A stretch of 64,000 bases of DNA from NCBI GenBank assembly GCA_963978545.1, contig OZ021730.1:124001-188000 (forward strand). Direction: 5' to 3'. Positions within the stretch are counted from its first letter, which is position 1; every line of letters starts with the position of its first letter. The position numbers were made by a program, and so were the translations under genes. Of the stretch, positions 55,725 through 64,000 are shown one piece after another. Origin of the DNA: Linyphia triangularis (lineage: Eukaryota; Arthropoda; Arachnida; Araneae; Linyphiidae). The notes below the pieces were generated by a model. It worked only from the letters and a program-made list of their open reading frames with translations, ran no database searches and had not been told where the DNA came from.

Positions 55725-57492
55725 GTCTTCGCATCTTCGGACTTAGAGTTCCGTGCTAGACAGACCTGTATCTGATCGCTCCTGATTTTCTCATATGGCC
55801 CCTCGTAGGAGGACTGCTAAACGTGGCGCAACACAAGGCACTGCCTCTGTTTGTGTCTACTGCTGACAAAGATGTTGATGTTCCTGCCTTGTATGCAAAC
55901 CCTATTGATTCAATTGAATCGACTCAACCTGTTGTTGAGACTTGCGTAATCCTAGCCCCGGCAGATGAGGTGTTGGAGTATGATGAGGCAAATGTAGCTA
56001 ATATAGTTAGCACCCCTTACATACCTACATCTTTCTATTTTGCTACTGACTCGTTCGGAAAGAGTGCCATTAGTGATCTGCACAAGAGGATTCTTGAGCA
56101 CAATGGTACTCTGGACGCTCGAGTCAAAGGAGGTGTATACTGTGTCACCCCTCGCCAGGAGGTTGAGGAGGCACTTTTTTACACATGGCTCAAAGAAATT
56201 GGTGTTACCTTTACACAGAATGAACCGAAGCTAGCCACTCCATTTAGAGTGGTAGTTAGGGGACTGGCGGTTTCTACCACCCCTGATGAATTGCTTGACT
56301 GGATGAAGTCTGAAATGCCTGACCACCTGCCCAATTCAGTCATGCAGATGAAGAGGAGGAGAGATATTAAGATGCCTTTATTTATACTAGAGTTTCCTGC
56401 CCACCTAGACCGAGAATGCATTCTTTCCTGGAAGATGCTTTTCTACGTTCAAATCCAGATGGAGCCACTGAAGGGAAAGCAAGACAGTGGACCCCGGCAA
56501 TGCTTTAATTGTCAGAGCTGGGGGTCGCACTTGGCCTCTTCATGCACTTTCCCTATCAGATGTCGCCACTGTGCGAAAGCACACAGAAGCAGCAACTGCC
56601 AGTTCAAGGATGGACGCAAAACCTGCTGCAACTGCAACCAGGAGCATTGCAGCAGCTCTCTTTCCTGCCCTGCTCGCAGAAGGCTTTTGAGGAGAAGGGT
56701 AGTTGGCCCCTTGGTCAAGAAGGCGACCATTCCTTCTACTCCTCCCCCTCCTAAGCTAGAGAGACAACAGTTCCTACCCAGACCTTTGCAGCTTAAACAA
56801 ATAGCAAAACGCAGCTATGCTGAAGTGGCAAGCCAGACCACTATTCCTATTGCTGCCATGATCAGTCAGGAGACTGAAACTGATGTCCCCGTTCCCCCAG
56901 CTGAAACAACTGATGCTACGACCATGACCTGTCAGGAGACTGAATCCTTTTTCATCGTTTCCCCAGGCGAAACAACTGAAGCCCAGACCATGACATATCT
57001 TGCTGCTAAAGAGATTGATGATCGCCTTAAAGATAACCTCTGCGTTATTGAGACCCTTCGCGTGGCCTCTGAACTCTTCGCCACTCCTGAACAGTACCTA
57101 GCCTATGCTGCTAAAATCCCTCTCCTGGAACCGTTGATAAAGTACCAACAATCCCAGGAATATATCCACCAAAACTTCGCAGGTACTGAAAGCCGCAATT
57201 CCAGCAGAAACTCGTCTCGATGCTCCACTCCAGCTACCCCTTCCAGACATTAATGACTCCTCCCACTGCTTGATTGCTGTTACCCCATTGGAGGGTGATT
57301 TGGAGACCATTTAAGCTGCCGCCACCTGACTTTCCTGCCTTTCTTTTCCTGTACCAAGTGTGGTAGCGATGTTTTTCTACTTGTATTTTCGTGCATATTC
57401 AATACCTCAATTCAATTCCTTACAATCAGATGAAGGGGTAAAAAATCTTAGGATCAACGCCCTACTTTAAAAACCATTATTTAAGCTAAGCT
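55724..57492 (+). mobile_element. Gag-only retroelement unit (plus strand)
   Basis: Starts AGTCTTCGCATCTTCGG at 55724, about 20 bases after the TATA box, and ends with the conserved 3' terminus (CAGATGAAGGGGTAAAAAAT at 57427, then CGCCCTAC) and a GCTAAGCTAAG tail. Encodes only a gag-like protein. Followed without spacer by another 5' start at 57493. Confidence 0.65.
55795..57253 (+). pseudogene. Gag-like protein of the plus-strand gag unit
   Basis: The native ATG is probably 55795 (MAPRRRTAKRGATQG), but a two-base loss about 20 codons in leads to TGA. From 55823 a different start (MAQHKALPLFVSTADKDV) is in frame with the rest and gives 476 aa, so a protein could still be made from this internal ATG. 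The PRE_C2HC-type region is followed by CFNCQSWGSHLASSC, CRHCAKAHRSSNC and CCNCNQEH with later Cys, then RRRLLRRR and a Thr-rich region with two ETE repeats. The C-terminus is also shifted relative to the minus-strand copy (after AGTESRN), ending early at 57253. The copy at 41289 shares the two-base loss, showing that the loss predates the segmental duplication. Confidence 0.85.
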
Positions 57493-57600
57493 AAGTCTTC
57501 GCATTCTCAGATTTAGAGCTCTGAGAGTAAGACCTGACTCTCGCCTCTTTCTTGGTGCTTTTTGACTGGGTTTCTAACACTATATGCGGGCTGGTTCACC
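57427..57600 (+). mobile_element. Junction J3 and 5' fragment of another unit
   Basis: After the 3' terminus of the gag unit, AAGTCTTCGCATTCTCAG begins at 57493 and continues ATTTAGAGCTCTGAGAG and GACCTGACTCTCGCCTC, clearly related to the start of the gag-only units (ACTTAGAGTTCCGTG, GACCTGTATCTGATCG). The similarity ends near 57590, before an ORF. Confidence 0.65.
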
Positions 57601-58457
57601 AAGTGGTTGCAACATGAAATATGTAAACAATACAGGCAGATCGCTACATTTTTACATGCAATTTTATATTCAGAAGGTCTTTTATGTTGGAAGTTAAAGC
57701 TCCCATCCTAACAAACGGCTCTTTTCAGGGCCCAAATATGACACACTTTGCTTGACATGTTGACTGTTTCATAACATTTTCTGGACTCAATACAATACAA
57801 ATATACTCAAACAAACGTTTAAAGCTCATATTGCCGTGTTACAATTACAGGGAAAGAGGAGTCCTTTATTTGTAGCCGCCCAATTCTAATTCTTGAACTC
57901 TCGTTTGAGGAATTGAATACAAAAGTGAACTTCTCTGTCATCTCGATTTGTGCTTGATCATTATAGTAAACATGGACGTATTTAATTATGTGAAACGTCT
58001 GTCTGTTTATGTTCAAATTTTAAGGAATACGAAAACTAAGGACATCTCTGAAACATATGGATCATGCATTTTGTGGTATGTTGTTAAAATGCCATGTACG
58101 GTGATACATTTGGAACAATTTGTTTCTATATAACGACTAGATATTTTGTATCTGCCTCCCATGGATAAATTGCTATTACCTAATAATTTTCCATGGTCAC
58201 GTTTATACCACGCGGAACGTACATGCTTCTATTCGGTCACCGAAGTCAAGCAATATCTGTTGCGGTCAGTACTTGAGAAGGTGACCGGTTGGGAACGATT
58301 AGTACAGTTGACATTTCATTTTTTTTATTTTTTACTTCCAATATATTACTTCACTTAAATCCAGGAATAAGGCAAACATAAAATCTAATTGTTTATATCT
58401 AACAAAATATCGATAGTTTAGGCATGTTCACTTCACGAGCTCCCTACATTACAATTT
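57601..58457. other. Non-coding stretch, absent from the first duplicate
   Basis: AT-rich with no supported gene. Together with the 3' half of the gag unit this interval is missing between 41914 and 41917 in the other copy of the duplication. Its last part (58373-58455) is a diverged repeat of 58500-58600. Confidence 0.55.
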
Positions 58458-59063
58458 ATTGGGTTATTTTTATTACCACTTTAATACTTCACTCAAAGTC
58501 AAACATAAAATCTACTTGCTTATATCTAACAAAATATCAATAGTTTTCTTCAAGATAGATTTGGCACGTTCAATCCACGAGTTAACTACATTACATTAAG
58601 CTAATTGTGAGTGACCAGATCTATGTGAAAATCAAATGTATAATGTGCTTTTGCAATTTCATCTTAAAATACAGCACTCTATTTAAAGAATAGAGACTTG
58701 TTTTTTAGCGATATATTAGGCGAAATTTTCCTCCTTTATTGGAACTGGAATGCTAGAGGTAAAAGCAATTTTTAGATATCTGGTATGTTATTGAAAAAAA
58801 AACTAAACATGAAAATTCAAATAATTCATTTATTAAATCCTGATATGTTTTATAACATGTATATGATATAAATTTTTGACCAAAATAAAAAAACATTTTT
58901 AAAGAAAGCATACAAGTTTTAATCTTTGAAACATAGGTAAAATTATATGTACAGTTACATAATCAACAATATATTCAAAACAGAAATGTAGGGCACTAAT
59001 TACAAAAAGCTATAATTACACTTAACAAATCATTTTGATCCAAGTAATTTGCCAAAACACAGG
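58458..59063 (+). repeat. Segmental duplication block C, copy 2
   Basis: Matches 41914-42514, including the last 68 bases of the ankyrin coding sequence (minus strand), then ends abruptly at CACAGG, beyond which the ankyrin exon is absent. It is therefore only a tail of that gene. Confidence 0.88.
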
Positions 59064-60039
59064 AGTAGTTAGAATATGGGGCTCCGAAGCCATAAGGTGG
59101 AGCTGTGGAGCAACCTTGATGGAATGAGACACCAGTTGTGGCCATTTCGCGTTAAAATGCTTGCTTGCGATTGGTCGGATTTAAACACGTGACTAAATAG
59201 ACGCTTGTGATTGGCTACACAGTTTAGTAAGATAGTTTTCTGCAAAATTTAAGGTAGTGGCGCCATCTAGGGGGGGATTTAAGAGTCATTTACATTAAAT
59301 TTCTAAGTTCAGAGACATATGCAAATAAAAAAATCTTAACACGACTTTTAAGTTTAATAAAAGTGAAGGCCTTTTGCTAAGGGTCTATAGAACCCTAACC
59401 CCGAGCTACACGTGACATTTCAATATTTTACCAAACAATTGTTAAAATATCGACTATCGGACGTTGCCTTCATGGGAACTCATCTACCCTCCCCCCCCCC
59501 TTCCCTAACCAATTTTGAATAAGCTAATTTGAAGTACTTTAGAAAATGTTAATTATTTTTAAGCTAAATTTTAAAAGTGAGGACCCACCTCCGGCCCGAT
59601 ACCTCTTTTAGGAAGAATCGATACCGCCTCACTCCTCCCTATAAAAAGAAAAAAACTTATTCCAAAGAACGTATATTTCTTTGAAATATGAGGTCACTAA
59701 CCAACTATCCAATACTGAATTTCTTAAAAATTTTAGTGTCTAAACATTTTTTCATGAAAATTTTAGTTTTGAAACAAATTATTTAAACACTAATGTAAAA
59801 AAAAAAATATTTTTAATAGAAATTTTTACTAATATCTAGTTGTATGTAGCTTTTTCCGAAAAAACTTAATGAATTTCACGGAAAATTTTAACATACCCTT
59901 AACAGTTTTCATGAAAATTGTAATTTTGATACAAACAAATTTAACTTTAGTGTTACAGTTTACTATTCATACAAATGTGCAGAAATATCTTAATTTTTTT
60001 AACTAGCATATCTTTCTTTATGATGTTATTATCAATGAC
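59064..60039. other. Non-coding stretch
   Basis: A moderately GC-rich start (59064-59290, with GGCGCCATCTAGGGGGGG) and then AT-rich DNA with a C run at 59489-59498. No gene seen. Confidence 0.5.
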
Positions 60040-60540
60040 ACCCAACGGCTCCCAATTGGCTCTCAATGGCTCCCAATACATGTTAAATGCTCTCAATACC
60101 TGTTAAATGCTCCTTAAATGCTCTCAATACCTGCTAAATGCTCCCTAACTGCTCCCAATACCCGCTAAATGTTCCCAATACCCGCTAAATTCTCCCTAAC
60201 TGCTCTCAATACCTGCTAAATGCTCCCAATACCTGCTAAATGCTCCCTAACTACTCCCAATACCTGCTAAATGCTTCCTAAATGCTCCCAATACCTGCTA
60301 AATGCTCCCTAACTGCTCCCAATACCTGTTAAATGCTCCCTAACTGCTCCCAACACCTGCTAAATGCTCCATAACTGCTCCCAATACCCGCTAAATGCTC
60401 CCTAACTGCTCCCAATATATGTTAAATGCTTCCTAACTGCTCCCAATACATGTTAAATGCTCCCAATACCTGCTAAATGCTCCCTAAATGCTCCCAGTAC
60501 CTGCTAAATGCTCCCTAACTACTCCCAGTGGCTCTTGAGT
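60040..60540 (+). repeat. Minisatellite, 31-bp unit
   Basis: The unit TGCTCCCTAACTGCTCCCAA then TACCTGCTAAA is repeated about 14 times, with some units reduced to half (TGCTCCCAATACCTGCTAAA). The two halves of the unit are themselves similar, so it grew from a shorter repeat. No stop-free long frame of interest. Confidence 0.92.
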
Positions 60541-60719
60541 CCCGATAGTTGAGCTTTACCCCAATAAACTTGTTAGAAATTAATCTGTCTATGTTAGTTA
60601 TATTAATCAAGATAGTTTTTATTGTACAATGATACTTACTTAAGTTGATGAATAGCAACACAGAACTAGCTGCTAATGCTGAATAGAGATCTGATAACTG
60701 ATTTTGGATACTCTAATGC

Positions 60720-61860
60720 CTAAATAAGAGAGAAAAAGTAACATACTTGAGTATCTTACAACTAAGAATTCAAAAGTGAACGTGAAAATTTACTTTACGA
60801 ATAAACATCATGTCTTTAAAATGTGTACGAATATCACTAAATAAGTTAAAAAAGTAACATACTTAAACTCTCTACGATAAAAAACTTTAACTTTAACGTA
60901 AAAAGTTTACTTTACACATAAAAATCACTTTAAAATGTGTAAAAATATCGCTAAATAAGAGAAAAAATAACTTACTTAAAATTTCTAAGATAAATATTTA
61001 ACCTGTACGCGAAAATTCCCTTCATATATAAAAATCACGACTTTAAAATATGACATGCAAGAGAAAAGTATAATACTTAAACTTTCTACAACTAATAACT
61101 TTAACATTTACGTAAAATTTTACTTTACACTTAAAAATCCCGACTTTAAAATATGTAGAAATATCGCTAAATAAAAGAAAAAAATTTACATACTTAAACT
61201 TGGTACGACAAATAACTTTGATATTAAAGTAAAAATTTACTTCACATATAAAAATCCCGACTTTAAAATGTGACGTGTAAGAAAAATTAGCATACTTAAA
61301 ATTTCTACGACAAATAACTTTAATCTTTAGCAAAAGTTTACTACATACATAAAAATCATGTATTTTAAAATATGTAAAAATATTGCTGAATAAAAGGAAA
61401 AAGTAACATACTTAAACTTTGTACGACAAATAACTTTAACATTAACGTAAAAATTTACTTCACATATAAAAATCACGACATTAAAATGTGACATGTAAGA
61501 AAAATTAGCATACTTAAAATTTCTACGATAAATAATTTTAACATTTGCGTGAAAATTTACTACATATATAAAAATCATGTCTTTAAAATATCGCTAAATA
61601 AAAGAAAAAAGTAACATATTTAAACTTTCTACGACAAATAACTTTAACATTAACGCAAAAATTTACTTTACACATAAAAATCACGACTTTAAATTTGACA
61701 TGTAGGAGGAAAGTATAACATACCTATAATTTCTACGACAAAGAATTCAAACATTGCCATTCATGTCTTTAAAATGTATAATGACAAATCTAACTTTTAG
61801 AAAAAGAAACACTAAAAATTTACAAGGCAAAGAATTTAAAATTGAACGTGAAAATTAACT
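60720..61860 (+). repeat. Tandem array, 100-120-bp units
   Basis: About ten units of AACATACTTAAACTTTCTAC, then GACAAATAACTTTAACAT, then TTTACTTTACACATAAAAAT, then TTTAAAATGT. Spacings of the CATACTTAAA word are roughly 115, 113, 100, 119, 101, 115, 102, 104 and 105, partly alternating, suggesting a dimeric higher-order unit. Minus-strand open frames here are repeat artefacts. Confidence 0.88.
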
Positions 61861-61888
61861 TTACATGTACAATCATACTCTTATATCA

Positions 61889-63977
61889 ACGACTAGCTGA
61901 ATACCCGTGCTGCGCTACGAAATTTTACCATTAGCATTTTAGCGATCAAAAGACATTCATGTATTCTACACTTCAGACGTTTGCTCCCATTTCGATCGCC
62001 GACAAATTGATTTATCAAAATAGGAACTTTCCTTTGTTGACATTTTAAACGAAATTTATAATTGTGAATAGAAAACTGGAATAGTTTATTGTGTTTATGT
62101 TTGCTCTTAGTTCTAAATTTCAAAGTAGTAGCTGTATTGGAATTAAGTTAATTAGACATTAAGTTAATCCTCGTATAGTTTCAATGTTGCGTCGTCTTTT
62201 CATCACTTAAAAATTCGTTAATCGATATTGGAATGACTTATTTTTTTAACATTTGCAAAAAAATATCAGAAAAATGACTACATTGGAAGAGGAACATTCG
62301 GATATCCCTCGTTTGGAACATTGAACCCCTTTTCGACTCCTTAAAGTTGGTTAATCGAGAACAGAATAGCTTACTTTTTCTATGTTTAATCTTTTTTGAC
62401 ATTTGTACCAAATTTCCGAGTTGTGACCATATGGGAAGTGGTACATTCGAATATTCCTCGTTTGGAACGTTTAACCCCTTTTCCACCCCTTGATCCACCC
62501 GAGATCGGAATAGTTTACTTTTTCTGCGTTTGTCTTTATTGATATTCACACCAGTTTTCAGAATTGTGAAAATATGAGAAGTAGGACATTCGAATATATC
62601 GCTCGTTTGGAACGTTTAACCCCTTTTTGAGTGGGTTAATCGAGATCAGAATAGCTTACTTTTTCTATGTTTACCATTGTTGACATTTGTACCAATTTTT
62701 AGAGTTGTGACCATATGGGAAGAGGTACATTCGAATATCCCTCGTTTGGAACGTTTAACCCCTTTTTGACCTCTTAGATTGGGTAAATCGAGATCGGAAT
62801 AGCTTACTTTTTATACGTTTGTTTTTGTTGATACTTGCGCCAGATTTCAGAGTTGTGACGAAAGAGGAAGTAGGACATTCGAATATCCCTCGTTTGGAAC
62901 GTTTAACCCCTGTTCCACCCTTAAAGTGGGTTAATCGAGATCGGAATAACTTACTTTTTCTTCGTTTGTCTTTATTGATATTCTCACCAATTTTTAGAGT
63001 TGTGACGAAATGAGAATTAGGACATTCGAATATTCCTCGTTTGGAACGTTTAACTCCTTTTCGAGCCCTTAAAGTGGGTTAATCGAGATCGGAATAGCTT
63101 ACTTTTTCTATGTTTACTATTGTTAATATTTGTACCAATTTTTAGAGTTGTGACCAAATGGGAAGTAGGATATTCGAATGTCCCTCGTTTGGAACGTTTA
63201 ACCCTTTTTCAACTCCTTAAAGTGGGTTAATCGAGATCGGAATAGTTTACTTTTTCTATTTTTACCATTGTTGATATTTGTGCCGATTTTCAGAGTTGTG
63301 ACTATGTGGGAAGTAGGATTTTCGAATGTCCCCCTTTTGGAACGTTTAACCCCTTTTCGACCCCTTAAAGTGGGTTAATCGAGATCGGAATAGTTTACTT
63401 TTTCTATTTTTACCATTGTTGATATTTGTGCCGATTTTCAGAGTTGTGACTATGTGGGAAGTAGGATTTTCGAATGTCCCCCGTTTTTAACGTTTAACCA
63501 ACTTTCGACCCCTTAAAGTGGGTTAATCGAGATCGGAATAGTTTACTTTTTCTATTTTTACCATTGTTGATATTTGTGCCGATTTTCAGAGTTGTGACTA
63601 TGTGGGAAGTAGGATTTTCGAATGTCCCCCGTTTTTAACGTTTAACCCCTTTTCGACCCCTTACAGTGGGTTAATCGAGATCGGAATAGTTTACTTTTTC
63701 TATTTTTACCATTGTTGATATTTGTGCCGATTTTCAGAGTTGTGACTATGTGGGAAGTAGGATTTTCGAATGTCCCCCGTTTTTAACGTTTAACCCCTTT
63801 TCGACCCCTTAAAGTGGGTTAATCGAGATCGGAATAGTTTACTTTTTCTATTTTTACCATTGTTGATATTTGTGCCGATTTTCAAAGTTGTGACTATGTG
63901 GGAAGTGGGAGAATTAGTGATGAGTGAGTGAGTGAGTGAGTGAGTGAGTGAGGGCTTTGCCTTATATATATAGAGAT
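61889..63977 (+). mobile_element. Interspersed element with an internal 148-bp tandem array
   Basis: Begins CTAGCTGAATACCCGTGCTG then CGCTACG, a start seen in several repeat families of arthropods, and ends with (GTGA)n, GGGCTTTGCCTTATATATAT and AGAG. Between about 62210 and 63910 lie about 12 units marked by GGTTAATCGAGATCGGAATA. The GAGATCGG word falls at 62501, 62642, 62790, 62937, 63085, 63233, 63381, 63529, 63677 and 63825: spacing 148 in the last seven steps, 141-148 before. Later units are nearly identical, earlier ones diverged. The superfamily is not recognised, and open frames across it are artefacts. Confidence 0.75.
63916..63953 (+). repeat. (GTGA)n microsatellite at the element end
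   Basis: About eight GTGA/GAGT units directly precede GGGCTTTGCC, the end of the interspersed element. Confidence 0.9.
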
Positions 63978-64000
63978 AAATAACATAAAAAAAAAACTCT

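Noticed and set aside
60040..63910. CRISPR-like arrays
   Set aside because: Repeats are contiguous tandem units without unique spacers, in a eukaryotic sequence.

Overview
The window is eukaryotic, AT-rich and dominated by transposable elements. There are no operons and no rRNA, and the only recognisable coding sequence is retrotransposon ORFs plus fragments of intron-bearing genes. The mix of Jockey-clade non-LTR retrotransposons with CCHC gag proteins, P-like, hAT-like and Tc1/mariner-like DNA elements, a tRNA-derived SINE and an ankyrin-repeat gene fits an arthropod, perhaps a chelicerate such as a spider. That assignment is inference; nothing here fixes the species.

1-34 kb is mostly non-coding and is a patchwork of DNA transposons whose ends can be read from terminal inverted repeats (TIRs) plus target-site duplications (TSDs). 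A P-like element (277-5089, TSD CTTGGTC) carries a decayed P-type transposase and is split near its left end by a second element (329-3000, 59-bp perfect TIRs, TSD ACCGGGCC). A hAT-type MITE filled with (TA)n lies at 5833-6109. hAT-like insertions lie at 9388-12277, 15308-16389 and 19507-20204, each with an exact 8-bp TSD. Two of these interrupt stretches that look like exons on the minus strand, and the third has an empty-site paralogue at 22165-22400. A second, inverted relative of the 9.4-12.3 kb element is at 28499-30513. A foldback element flanked by a 9-bp repeat is at 31010-31788.

34-59 kb is the most structured part. It holds Jockey-clade units arranged head to tail: on the plus strand a small gag-like unit, a full-length element with intact ORF1 and ORF2 (35590-41217), then a gag-only unit (41218, truncated); on the minus strand a gag-only unit (54885 to 53103), a degenerate full-length element (53102 to about 47110) and a 5' fragment (45364 to about 44990); and on the plus strand again a gag-only unit (55724-57492) and a 5' fragment (57493). 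In five junctions a conserved 3'-terminal motif is followed 62-66 bases later by a conserved 5' start (AAGT..TT..CATC). Three of the five 3' ends carry a hairpin with covarying stems. A Tc1/mariner-like element sits inside one junction. Two gag-only units and the small unit are preceded by a related TATA-box promoter.

The same region is segmentally duplicated (34144-34932, 41220-41917 and 41914-42514 against 54941-55724, 55726-56424 and 58458-59063). The first copy adjoins an ankyrin-repeat gene on the minus strand that is a pseudogene here: a nonsense codon at 43515-43517 and a SINE insertion (43041-43222, 13-bp TSD).

59-64 kb has no gene and is a run of three unrelated tandem arrays: a 31-bp minisatellite, a roughly 108-bp array with alternating unit lengths, and a 148-bp array inside an interspersed element that ends in (GTGA)n.
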